Source: an uncultured Syntrophobacterales bacterium
GTDB taxonomy: Bacteria; Desulfobacterota; Syntrophia; Syntrophales; UBA5619
Reading direction: 5' to 3'
DNA length: 15,642 nucleotides
NCBI GenBank assembly: GCA_903903205.1
Contig: CAIUXU010000387.1
Coordinates: 1-15,642 of the forward strand
Within the stretch, counting starts at the first letter, position 1. Each line of letters begins with the position of its first letter. Below the pieces are notes generated by a model. It had not been told where the DNA came from. It saw only the letters and a list, made by a program, of their open reading frames with translations, and made no database searches. Of the stretch, positions 7,311 through 14,713 are shown one piece after another. The translations under genes and the position numbers were made by a program.

Positions 7311-8234
7311 ATGACAACCGAAACAAAGGAAAGGAGTGTTCAACCGATGACAGTGAAAACCATTGCCGTTCTGGGGTCCGGAACCATGGGCCATGGCATC
7401 GCCCAGGCCGCCGTCGCGGCGGGTTTCGATGCAGTACTCTACGATATCCAGGAGGATTTTGTCGCGAAAGGGGCGGCCCGAATCCGCAAGAGCCTCGCCA
7501 GGCGTGTCGAGAAGGGGAAGCTGGAACAGGACCAGATGGACGCCATTCTCGGCCGCCTGCGGACCTCCACAAACCTGGCGGAAGCCGTGAAGGACGCTGA
7601 CTTCGTTATCGAGGCCGTTCCTGAGAATCTGGAGCTGAAGAAAAAGATCTTCGCCGAACTGGACCGGGTCTGCAAGCCCGAGGCGATCCTCGCGACCAAC
7701 ACCTCCGTTCTTTCCGTGACGGCCATGGCCGGCGCGACGGAACGGAAAGACCAGGTGATCGGAACCCATTTCTTCAATCCTGCCGCAGTGATGAAGCTTG
7801 TGGAGGTCATCTGCCCTGTCGGCGTCGGAGAAAAGACCGTGGAGATCGCCCTGGAGACCATGAAGCGGATGGGCAAGGTTCCGATCCGGGTGAAGGACAC
7901 GCCGGGTTTCATCGTAAACCGCCTCCTGGGGCCGCTGTACATGACGGCTGCCCAGATGGTTCTCGAAGGAACCGCCTCAGCCGAAGAGATCGACACGGCC
8001 ATGAAGCTCGGGGCGGGTCATCCCATGGGCCCCTGCGAGCTGGCCGATTTCGGGGGTTTCGACGTGATCCAGATGGCCCAGGATTCGGTCTTTGAATACA
8101 CCCACTCCGAATCCGACAAACTGAACATCCTCTACCGGAAGATGATCGAGGCCGGTCGCCTGGGGTTCAAAAACGGCAAGGGCTTCTATGACTATCTCCC
8201 CGACGGGACGAAGAAACCCTTCAAGGTTTTCTGA
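7311..8234 (+). CDS. 3-hydroxyacyl-CoA dehydrogenase (HBDH/PaaH-like)
   Basis: NAD-dependent oxidation of a 3-hydroxyacyl-CoA to the 3-ketoacyl-CoA. Counting from ATG 7347 (295 residues), the Rossmann motif GSGTMG is at 10-15 and the catalytic set is intact: Ser120 (NTS), His141 (GTHFFNP), Glu153 (KLVEV) and Asn191, spaced exactly as Ser137/His158/Glu170/Asn208 in the human enzyme. The C-terminal 3HCDH domain ends with GFKNGKGFYDY. Two in-frame starts compete: ATG 7311, with AAAGGAG 10 bases ahead, and ATG 7347, with another AAAGGAG also 10 bases ahead. The second fits the usual family N-terminus; the first adds 12 residues. An upstream ORF start at 7197 overlaps the PHP gene and is rejected. 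It opens the operon; the hydratase gene begins 16 bases later. High confidence in function class. Confidence 0.95.
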   Translation: MTTETKERSVQPMTVKTIAVLGSGTMGHGIAQAAVAAGFDAVLYDIQEDFVAKGAARIRKSLARRVEKGKLEQDQMDAILGRLRTSTNLAEAVKDADFVIEAVPENLELKKKIFAELDRVCKPEAILATNTSVLSVTAMAGATERKDQVIGTHFFNPAAVMKLVEVICPVGVGEKTVEIALETMKRMGKVPIRVKDTPGFIVNRLLGPLYMTAAQMVLEGTASAEEIDTAMKLGAGHPMGPCELADFGGFDVIQMAQDSVFEYTHSESDKLNILYRKMIEAGRLGFKNGKGFYDYLPDGTKKPFKVF

Positions 8235-8250
8235 AAGGAAGGAGCGCTTT

Positions 8251-9036
8251 ATGGAATATACCGACATCATCGTGACAAAGGACGGTGCGGTGGCAACCAT
8301 CGCCGTCAACCGGCCCGAGGTTCTTAACGCCATCCGGGACAACACCATGTTCGAGATCCAGGACGCCCTGAACTTGATCGAGAAGGATGACTCCGTCCGC
8401 GTCGTCGTGCTGACCGGCACGGGCGACAAAGCCTTCGTGGCAGGCGGAGACATCTCCATCATGGCCAAGGGGGCGGGCTATCTGGACCTGATCCATGGGC
8501 TGCCCGCGGGTCAGCAGATCACATGGAACATCGAACATTTCCGAAAGCCGGTCATCGCCCGAATCAACGGCATCGCCCTGGGCGGCGGGACGGAACTGGC
8601 CCTCTGCTGCGATATCCGCATCGCCGCCGATACGGCCATCATGGGGGTTCCGGAAATCAACCTGGGAATCATCCCCGGTTACGGCGGCACCCAGCGTCTC
8701 CCGAGGATCGTGGGGACCGGCATGGCCAAGAAACTCATCCTGACCGGTGAACACATTAGCGCCCAGGAGGCCTACCGCATCGGCCTGGTGGATGTGCTTG
8801 TCCCCAAAGCGGAACTGGACGAGGCCGTGGCAAAACTGTGCAAGCGGATCGCATCAAAAAGCCCCATCGCACTTGCCATGGGCAAAGAGGCAGTCAACAT
8901 GGGGATGCAGGCCGACCTGCGCACGGGGCTTTCGATCGAAGCCCGCTGCTTCTGCATGTGCTTCGGGTCGGAAGACCGTGTCGAGGGGATGAATGCCTTT
9001 TTGGAGAAACGCAAACCCGAGTTCAAGGGACGTTGA
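8251..9036 (+). CDS. enoyl-CoA hydratase (crotonase family)
   Basis: Adds water to a 2-enoyl-CoA to give a 3-hydroxyacyl-CoA. 261 residues, the usual crotonase length. Both catalytic glutamates are present 20 residues apart, Glu115 (GGGTEL) and Glu135 (GVPEINLG), matching Glu144/Glu164 of the rat enzyme, followed by the conserved PGYGGTQRL. The oxyanion motif reads AGGDI rather than the usual AGADI. ATG 8251 has GGAAGGAG six bases upstream; longer in-frame starts from 8188 overlap the dehydrogenase and are not needed. It sits directly between hydroxyacyl-CoA dehydrogenase and thiolase, as in classic beta-oxidation operons. Substrate preference cannot be read from sequence; a branched or cyclic acyl-CoA is possible given the rest of the operon. 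Confidence 0.95.
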   Translation: MEYTDIIVTKDGAVATIAVNRPEVLNAIRDNTMFEIQDALNLIEKDDSVRVVVLTGTGDKAFVAGGDISIMAKGAGYLDLIHGLPAGQQITWNIEHFRKPVIARINGIALGGGTELALCCDIRIAADTAIMGVPEINLGIIPGYGGTQRLPRIVGTGMAKKLILTGEHISAQEAYRIGLVDVLVPKAELDEAVAKLCKRIASKSPIALAMGKEAVNMGMQADLRTGLSIEARCFCMCFGSEDRVEGMNAFLEKRKPEFKGR

Positions 9037-9129
9037 CACCAGAAACGTAATCGCTGCCCCTGTGGGGATGAATGATGGCAGAAAGAAGCCGCCGTCTCGG
9101 CAGCGAAAACCAGGAGTGGAGGTGATTGT

Positions 9130-10317
9130 ATGAAGGAAGTCTATATCGCCGACGGCGTCAGAACGCCTATTGGCCGGATGGGAGGCGCCCTGGCGCCCTT
9201 CCGCCCGGAAGAGCTGGCGGCTTTCGCCCTCAAGGGACTGCTGGACAAGACGAAGATCGACCCGGCCATTGTGGCGGACATCCTGGTCGGCCACGCCTGC
9301 ACGAACAACGCCGCGGTGAACATCGCACGCTGGGCGGCGCTGAAGGCGGGATTTCCGGTTTCCGTGACAGCCCAGACCGTGGAGCGCCAGTGCGGATCAT
9401 CTTTGCAGACGGTCAATACCGCCGCCGCGTTTATCCGGGCCGGGTTTGGCGAAGTCTATATTGCCGGGGGCTGCGAGAGCTGGAGCAACGCCCCGTACCT
9501 CATGGAACGGCAAAAGACGCCCTATTCCCTGGCGCCCAACGCTTTTATCACCCGGGAGGTGGGACCGACCGCCGAGACGAACACCCCGATGGGTATTGTC
9601 GCGGAGATCCTGGCGGAGGAGTGGCAGATCTCCCGGGAAGAGCAGGACCGCTTCGCCCTCCGGAGCCAGACGTCGGCCATCCGAGCCATTGAGGCGGGGT
9701 ACTTCAGGGAAGAGACCGTGCCTGTGGTCATTCCCCAGCGCAAAGGGGATCCTGTTGTGTTCGACCGGGACGAGCATCCGCGCGCCACGACGCCGGAGAA
9801 ATTGGCCGCCCTGTCGCCGGCCTTCAAGAAAGGCGGAACGGTTACGGCGGGGAATTCATCCGGCCTCAACGACGGCGCTGTGGCCCTCCTGCTTGCATCG
9901 GCAGAGCGCTGCGCAGCCTTGGGACTCAAGCCCCTGGGTCGCTTCGTAGCCTGCGCGCTGGCAGGTGTGGAGCCGAAGTACATGGGGATCGGACCGGCCT
10001 TTGCGGTGCCGAAGGCTCTGGCGGCGGCGGGCTTGACTCTGGAGCAGATGGACGTCGTCGAGTGTAATGAGGCCTTCGCCGCCCAGACCCTGGCCGTAAT
10101 GAAGGAACTGGCAAAACAGGGCCACCGGATCGAACCGGAGAGGTGGAACCCCAACGGCGGGGCGATTGCTTTCGGCCATCCGAACGGCATGAGCGGCGGC
10201 CGCCTGGTCCTGGCGGTTCTCCATGAACTTCACCGGACCGGCGGACGCTACGGTCTCGCGACCCTGTGCATCGGCGGCGGTCAGGGGATTGCGACGATCT
10301 TTGAGAGACTCTCATAA
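9130..10317 (+). CDS. acetyl-CoA acyltransferase (thiolase), catalytically intact
   Basis: Thiolytic cleavage of a 3-ketoacyl-CoA into acetyl-CoA and a shortened acyl-CoA, or the reverse condensation. 395 residues, normal for type I/II thiolases. The catalytic residues are all present: Cys88 (ERQCGSSLQTV), the CNEAFAAQ motif, His350 (FGHPNGMSGG) and Cys380 (TLCIGGGQG). The His loop reads GHPNGMSG where most thiolases have GHPxGASG, a mild variation near the active site. ATG 9130 follows GGAGG within GTGGAGGTGATTGT. A 93-base gap separates it from the hydratase, the largest inside this operon, yet no promoter or terminator was clear there. The next gene, a thiolase-fold protein without catalytic residues, begins 10 bases after its stop. 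Confidence 0.95.
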   Translation: MKEVYIADGVRTPIGRMGGALAPFRPEELAAFALKGLLDKTKIDPAIVADILVGHACTNNAAVNIARWAALKAGFPVSVTAQTVERQCGSSLQTVNTAAAFIRAGFGEVYIAGGCESWSNAPYLMERQKTPYSLAPNAFITREVGPTAETNTPMGIVAEILAEEWQISREEQDRFALRSQTSAIRAIEAGYFREETVPVVIPQRKGDPVVFDRDEHPRATTPEKLAALSPAFKKGGTVTAGNSSGLNDGAVALLLASAERCAALGLKPLGRFVACALAGVEPKYMGIGPAFAVPKALAAAGLTLEQMDVVECNEAFAAQTLAVMKELAKQGHRIEPERWNPNGGAIAFGHPNGMSGGRLVLAVLHELHRTGGRYGLATLCIGGGQGIATIFERLS

Positions 10318-10327
10318 GGAGGCAGGA

Positions 10328-11473
10328 ATGACCGAAAGAGTCGCCATTGTGGGCGTTGCCCAAACACGTTTCGCGCCGAAACGCGTGGATGTCAATTACG
10401 GCGAGATGGCCTACGAGGCCATTTCCCAGGTTCTCCGGGACACGGGTCTGACCTTGCCCGGAGATGTTGATAACGCTATCAGTTGTTCTCACGACATCTG
10501 GGACGGCCAGACCATTTCCAACATCGGCATCACCGACGTCATCGGCGGCCACCTCCGCTCGGAGGAAAAAATGGCCTTGGACGGCACGACCGCCGTTTAT
10601 TACGGGATGGTGGGCATCCTCTCCGGGGAGTACAACTGCACGCTGATCATGGCCCACACCAAAATGTCCCAGACAAACCGCAACATCGTCAACAATGTCG
10701 CCTTCGATCCCATTTACACGCGGATGCTGGGATTTGACTACACCTCCGCCGCCGCGCTCCAGGCCAGACGCTACCTCTACAAGTATGGTCTGACACGGGA
10801 GGACACGGCACGGGTGGTCGTTAAAAACCTGGCCAACGCCCGGCATAATCCGTCGGCCCACCAGGTCGGGGTTGTCACCATCGAAGATGTTCTCTCTTCT
10901 CCGGCCGTGGCCACGCCCATTCACCGGCTGGACATCGCTCCGGACACCGACGGGGCCGTGGCCATCATTATCGCCTCGGAGGAGCGGGCAAGGCAAATCA
11001 CGGACAAGCCTGTCTGGGTCCTCGGGATCGGGAGCTGCTACGACGCCCATTACCTGGGCGACCGCGATCTGGCGAACACGTTCGCCCTGGAAAAGGCCGC
11101 CGGCCGGGCCTACGCCATGGCGGGCATCAAGAATCCCCGTCGTGCGGTGGATCTCGCAGAGGTGGGCGAGGAATTTTCCTACCAGGAACTGCTGTGGATG
11201 GAAGGGCTCGGACTGTGCGAACGGGGTGAGGCGGCGAAGGTTGTCGCCTCCGGCGCAACCGCCATCGGCGGGAAACTTCCCGTCAATGCGTCAGGGGGGC
11301 TTCTCTCGGGTGTTCCCATCAATGTCGCCGGTCTCAACCGGGTGGCCGAGGCCGTCCTGCAGCTCCGCGGGGAGGCGGGAGAGCGACAGGTCCGGGGGGC
11401 GAAGATCGCCGTCGCCCAGGGACACAGCGGGTTCTGCGGTCAGCACCAGTGCGTCGTCGTACTCGGCAACTGA
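10328..11473 (+). CDS. SCP-x/thiolase-fold protein lacking catalytic residues (paralog 1)
   Basis: 381 residues, with the SCP-x-type thiolase fold (VAIVGVAQTRF at the N-terminus; SYQELLWMEGLGLC and LPVNASGGLLSG in the C-terminal half). By alignment on landmarks, the nucleophilic Cys is replaced (Ala83; no Cys between residues 54 and 103), the HDCF motif reads GEEF (280-283), and the GHP His is replaced (Val329 in GVPINVAG). It is therefore unlikely to be a normal thiolase. Relatives without the nucleophile include Ltp2, the steroid side-chain aldolase that works with a DUF35 partner; two DUF35 genes follow here. It may also be a structural partner of the next gene's product. AAGGAGG (10316-10322) stands five bases before ATG 10328; the longer ORF from 10223 overlaps the thiolase and is rejected. 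Fold confident, activity inferred. Confidence 0.85.
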   Translation: MTERVAIVGVAQTRFAPKRVDVNYGEMAYEAISQVLRDTGLTLPGDVDNAISCSHDIWDGQTISNIGITDVIGGHLRSEEKMALDGTTAVYYGMVGILSGEYNCTLIMAHTKMSQTNRNIVNNVAFDPIYTRMLGFDYTSAAALQARRYLYKYGLTREDTARVVVKNLANARHNPSAHQVGVVTIEDVLSSPAVATPIHRLDIAPDTDGAVAIIIASEERARQITDKPVWVLGIGSCYDAHYLGDRDLANTFALEKAAGRAYAMAGIKNPRRAVDLAEVGEEFSYQELLWMEGLGLCERGEAAKVVASGATAIGGKLPVNASGGLLSGVPINVAGLNRVAEAVLQLRGEAGERQVRGAKIAVAQGHSGFCGQHQCVVVLGN

Positions 11474-11488
11474 AGGACGGAGGGAGAG

Positions 11489-12658
11489 ATGAAACGAAAT
11501 GTAGCCATCATCGGCGGCGGCCAAACCTACCATGCAGCACGCCGCCACGATGTGGACCAGGCGGAGATGGTCAACGAAGCGGTCCGCAAAGCCCTGCTGG
11601 ACGCGCAGATGACCATGGACGAAATAGACCTGGTCCTTTTGGGAAATATGGAATTCTTTGAAGGCGTGCATATGTCGGACTGCTGGCTCGTCCACGGGAC
11701 GGGAGCCTACGGAAAAGAGGGCCTGAAAATCACCACGGGGGGCACCGTGGGCGCCACCACCGTCTGCGCCGGCGCACACCACGTGGCCAGCGGACTCTTC
11801 GACCGGGTGCTGTGCATCGGGTTTGAAAAACAGGAGGAGGGCGACACGGGGGCGATTTTGAGCGGCGTCGCCCACCCGTTGTGGGGGCGATCCTTGGCCG
11901 GCGCAGCCGTAGGCTACTTCGCCATGATGGCCTCCTCCTACATGGCCGCATGGGGCGCCACCGAAGAGCACTCTGCGATGGTCGCCGTCAAGGCCCGCCA
12001 GAACGCGCGAAAGAACCCCTACGCCCACCTGAAGCTGGACATTACCATCCAGGATGCCCTCAACTCCCGCATGCTCGCCTGGCCGATCCGGATGCTGGAC
12101 ATGTGCCCGGCATCGAACGGCGCCTGCGCCATGATCCTGGCAGACGAAAAGACCGCGAAGAGCCGCTGCCGGAAACCGGTCTGGATTCGGGCCATGGAGA
12201 CGGCCCACAACGAGCAGTTCGAGCTGGACTGGCGGGACGTGAAGACGAAACGGCCAATTTTTTCCAAGGTGTGCGCGGAACGCCTCTACCGGAAACTGGG
12301 CGTCGTCAACCCCGTTGACTATTTCGACGTTTTCGAGATTTACGAACCGGCCACCTGGGCGGAACTGATCTGGTACGAGAATCTGGGGCTCTGCGCACCG
12401 GGAGAGGGATTCCGGCTTATCGAACAGGGAAAGACGGAGATCGGCGGACCCATCCCGGTCAACCCCTCGGGCGGCGTTCTGTCGACAAACTGCATTGGCG
12501 CCTCCGCCATGCTTCGTGTCTGGGAAGCGGCCCTGCAGATCCGGGAAGAGGCGGGAGAGCACCAGGTTTCCAAGCCCGTCCGGCGGGCCCTGACGACCGG
12601 GTACGGCGGCACCAACTGGACGGTCATGACCGCCCTGTCCAGGACGCTCGACGATTGA
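11489..12658 (+). CDS. SCP-x/thiolase-fold protein lacking catalytic residues (paralog 2)
   Basis: 389 residues, a distant paralog of the preceding gene (shared VAIIGGGQT start, ELIWYENLGLC, PIPVNPSGGVLS, QIREEAGEHQV). Aligned on the conserved VASG, the nucleophilic Cys position is Gly85; the HDCF His position is Tyr285 (EIYEPAT) and the GHP His position is Asn334 (TNCIGAS). A Tyr also replaces His near the C-terminus (GYGG, 371-374). Tyrosines at such positions are notable because the aldolase Ltp2 uses tyrosines, but I cannot map them residue by residue. The gene starts 15 bases after its paralog, with GGAGG ahead of ATG 11489, and its TGA overlaps the ribosome site of the first DUF35 gene. 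A heteromeric complex with neighbours is likely; the reaction is inferred, not shown. Confidence 0.85.
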   Translation: MKRNVAIIGGGQTYHAARRHDVDQAEMVNEAVRKALLDAQMTMDEIDLVLLGNMEFFEGVHMSDCWLVHGTGAYGKEGLKITTGGTVGATTVCAGAHHVASGLFDRVLCIGFEKQEEGDTGAILSGVAHPLWGRSLAGAAVGYFAMMASSYMAAWGATEEHSAMVAVKARQNARKNPYAHLKLDITIQDALNSRMLAWPIRMLDMCPASNGACAMILADEKTAKSRCRKPVWIRAMETAHNEQFELDWRDVKTKRPIFSKVCAERLYRKLGVVNPVDYFDVFEIYEPATWAELIWYENLGLCAPGEGFRLIEQGKTEIGGPIPVNPSGGVLSTNCIGASAMLRVWEAALQIREEAGEHQVSKPVRRALTTGYGGTNWTVMTALSRTLDD

Positions 12659-12668
12659 GGAGGATGTC

Positions 12669-13175
12669 ATGGCGACAAAAGAAAAAGAGTGGATCTCGAT
12701 CCCGATGACGGTGGATGTGCCCTATCGCTTCGCCGCCGGGGAGTACCTTACCAAAACCCTGACGGAGCTGCGGGACAACGGCAGGATCTACGCGGTGGAA
12801 TGTCCGAAATGCAAGCGGGTCCAACTGCCGCCGCGGATCGTCTGCGCGGAGTGCCATGTGAAGAATGAACGGTGGGTCGAGCTGGCCCTGGAAGGAACCC
12901 TGGCGGGATTCACCATCATGTACCTGCCCCTGACAGACCCGACCACCGGCAAGCCCCACGAGCCGCCTTTCGTCTACGGCTCCGTCCGCCTGGATGGCGC
13001 GACATCGGTCATGGATCATTTCGTCGATGTCGAACCCGACAGGGAGAAGGTCTGGGTGGGAATGCGCTGCCGGGTGGTTCTGCGGCCGAGGGAAGAGCGG
13101 ATCGGCGACCTGAGCGATATCCGCTTTTTCGAGCCCCTGCCGGGGCAGAAAAAGCCCCAACCATCAACGCACTGA
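12669..13175 (+). CDS. DUF35 zinc-ribbon/OB-fold protein (paralog 1)
   Basis: 168 residues. An N-terminal helical segment is followed by a four-cysteine zinc ribbon, Cys45-x2-Cys48-x10-Cys59-x2-Cys62, then a DUF35 OB-fold with the typical GTLAGFTIMY and PFVYGSVRLDGA stretches. Proteins of this family bind thiolase-like enzymes and help hold acyl-CoA: BbsA in benzoylsuccinyl-CoA thiolase, ChsH2 with the aldolase Ltp2, and the archaeal HMG-CoA synthase complex. GAGGAGG (12657-12663) precedes ATG 12669 by five bases and overlaps the stop of the thiolase-like gene, so translation is coupled and the products are probably made together. The proline-rich tail is specific to this copy. Partnering with one or both of the preceding thiolase-fold proteins is the natural reading. 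Confidence 0.9.
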   Translation: MATKEKEWISIPMTVDVPYRFAAGEYLTKTLTELRDNGRIYAVECPKCKRVQLPPRIVCAECHVKNERWVELALEGTLAGFTIMYLPLTDPTTGKPHEPPFVYGSVRLDGATSVMDHFVDVEPDREKVWVGMRCRVVLRPREERIGDLSDIRFFEPLPGQKKPQPSTH

Positions 13176-13192
13176 AGGGAAGGAACGCTATC

Positions 13193-13648
13193 ATGGAAAC
13201 AAAGACAGAATACCAACCTTTTGAAGTGGACCAGCATCTGACGGCCCGCGGAAATTACTGGGCCGGCAAAGCGGGGAGCCGGTTCTTCGTCAGCATCCGG
13301 GACAAGAAAAAGCTGCTCGGATCGCCCTGCAAAACCTGCAACAAGGTCTTCTGGCCTCCCCGCTCCATCTGCACGTTCTGCTTCGGAGAGCTAAAGGAGA
13401 TGGTCGAGATCGGCCCCCTGGGGACGGTGGAAACCTTCACTGTTGTTGCCTACGCCGAACCGATCCACCCGCGGCCCGCGCCGTTTATTTATGCCGTGAT
13501 CCGGCTCGACGGCGCCGACACGGGCATGGCCCATTTCCTGGACGAGGTCGAGATCGACCAGGTCCGTATCGGCATGCGGGTCAAACCGGTATTCGCGACG
13601 GAACGTAAAGGGAACATTCTCGACATCCGATACTTCAAACCCCTTTGA
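13193..13648 (+). CDS. DUF35 zinc-ribbon/OB-fold protein (paralog 2)
   Basis: 151 residues, the second DUF35 member in a row. The zinc ribbon has the same spacing, Cys46-x2-Cys49-x10-Cys60-x2-Cys63 with a shared PPR between the pairs, followed by the OB-fold (GTVETFTVVAY, PFIYAVIRLDGA, RIGMRVKPVF). ATG 13193 is chosen because AAGGA lies 8 bases ahead; upstream in-frame starts back to 12872 overlap the first DUF35 gene in another frame. Two thiolase-fold and two DUF35 genes side by side suggest either a single hetero-tetrameric complex or two separate complexes. Its last codons overlap a TTG that would extend the next gene, but a better start exists. Which thiolase-fold protein it binds cannot be told. 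Confidence 0.9.
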   Translation: METKTEYQPFEVDQHLTARGNYWAGKAGSRFFVSIRDKKKLLGSPCKTCNKVFWPPRSICTFCFGELKEMVEIGPLGTVETFTVVAYAEPIHPRPAPFIYAVIRLDGADTGMAHFLDEVEIDQVRIGMRVKPVFATERKGNILDIRYFKPL

Positions 13649-13662
13649 AAGCGGAGAGCCCC

Positions 13663-14685
13663 ATGGAAGAGAACGAAAAACGTTGTTACCTGGCCTCCTT
13701 CGACGGCGTCCCCAAGGCAGAGCGGAATCCTGCCCATTGCCAGCGGCGGGATGACGGCAGTCACATCTATACAGAAGGCGACTACTACGAGTGGTGGTAT
13801 GTGGACTGCTCCTTCGACAACGGTTACCACATGGTTCTGACCTACCATTACCGGAACCATTTTTTGAATCCCATCATCCCCACGACCCAACTGATGATCT
13901 ACCGACCCGATGGCAAGCAGACGATGCGGTTCGCCTTGTGGAAGCCCGAGGAGACCTATGCCGGGCCCGACTGGTGCGACGTCCGCATGGGAGACAGTTG
14001 GTTGAAGGATCTGGGCGGCGGCCGCTACGAACTCTCCATGGTCATCAACGGCGTTGGCGCGAGGCTGCATTTGAAGAACGTCGTCCCGGGCTGGAAGCTG
14101 GGAACGGGGTTTAACTACAAGAATGAGGAAACGGGCAAGGTCGCCGGCTGGGTGGTTCCCGTACCCTACGCAGAGGTGGAAGGCGAACTGATCCTCAAGG
14201 AAGGGACGATCGCTGTGCAAGGAGCCGCCTACCATGACCACAACTGGGGAAACGTCCGGATGCATGAGATCTGCTCCTCCTGGTACTGGGGCCGCATCCA
14301 CCACGGCGACTACTGCCTGGATTACGGATGGGTCCTGCCGCGTGATCCCGAAGCGCCCGTCTTCTCGCCCCTCCTGATCGCCAGGGGCAACGAGATTGTC
14401 CTGTCAACGAATATCATGCACACCGAACTGAAAAACATGACCCGGGACCCAAAAACCGGGAAGGATTACGCAAAAAGCCTTCTAATCACCACAGACAACC
14501 TGGGCGTGAAGATGAATCTTACCATCGATACCACCAGATTGGTGGAAGCATTGCAGCTCCCCAAGGCGGCGGCCTGGGACCAGTTCTACTTCCGCTTCCT
14601 CGGCGACTATCGCATGGAGATCGAGATCGACGGAAAGAAGGAGACCGTACAGGGGGAACTCCTCCACGAATTCATGGTCCTGTAG
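13663..14685 (+). CDS. CrtC/AttH-like lipocalin-fold protein (putative hydratase)
   Basis: 340 residues, no signal peptide evident. It carries the two landmarks of the CrtC (hydroxyneurosporene synthase, carotenoid 1,2-hydratase)/AttH family: EWWYVD at residues 43-48 and YHDHNWG at 190-196, within a beta-rich protein of the tandem lipocalin-like type. CrtC adds water to a terminal isoprenoid double bond; other relatives act as cyclases or have unknown roles, so hydration here is inference. ATG 13663 follows GCGGAGAG; TTG 13645 overlaps the previous stop and is less likely. Its position after the DUF35 genes and 28 bases before a phytoene-desaturase-like gene repeats a carotenoid-type pairing inside a beta-oxidation operon, which suggests an isoprenoid-like or polycyclic substrate. 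The family call is good; the reaction is unknown. Confidence 0.75.
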   Translation: MEENEKRCYLASFDGVPKAERNPAHCQRRDDGSHIYTEGDYYEWWYVDCSFDNGYHMVLTYHYRNHFLNPIIPTTQLMIYRPDGKQTMRFALWKPEETYAGPDWCDVRMGDSWLKDLGGGRYELSMVINGVGARLHLKNVVPGWKLGTGFNYKNEETGKVAGWVVPVPYAEVEGELILKEGTIAVQGAAYHDHNWGNVRMHEICSSWYWGRIHHGDYCLDYGWVLPRDPEAPVFSPLLIARGNEIVLSTNIMHTELKNMTRDPKTGKDYAKSLLITTDNLGVKMNLTIDTTRLVEALQLPKAAAWDQFYFRFLGDYRMEIEIDGKKETVQGELLHEFMVL

Positions 14686-14713
14686 AGGACCGTTGCGAAA
14701 GGAACGCAATCCC

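Noticed and set aside
9057..9067. CCCC-TGT-GGGG inverted repeat in the gap before the thiolase gene
   Set aside because: A 4-bp stem with a 3-base loop and no T-run or promoter nearby is too small to call.
9926..11050. A 374-codon open frame on the - strand
   Set aside because: It is antisense to the intact thiolase and the first thiolase-like gene, and is rich in Arg, Pro and Gly with no recognisable motif.
11291..12670. A 459-codon open frame on the - strand
   Set aside because: It lies opposite two well-supported + strand genes with recognisable thiolase-fold features. Its translation shows no family motif, and long antisense frames are expected in GC-rich coding DNA.
13133..13146. GCCCC-TGCC-GGGGC hairpin followed by an A-rich stretch
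   Set aside because: It lies inside the end of the first DUF35 gene and has no T-run on the + strand. The operon clearly continues, so it is not taken as a terminator.
13645..13663. TTG 13645 as start of the CrtC-like gene
   Set aside because: It overlaps the previous stop codon, while ATG 13663 has a purine-rich ribosome site right ahead and suits the family N-terminus better.
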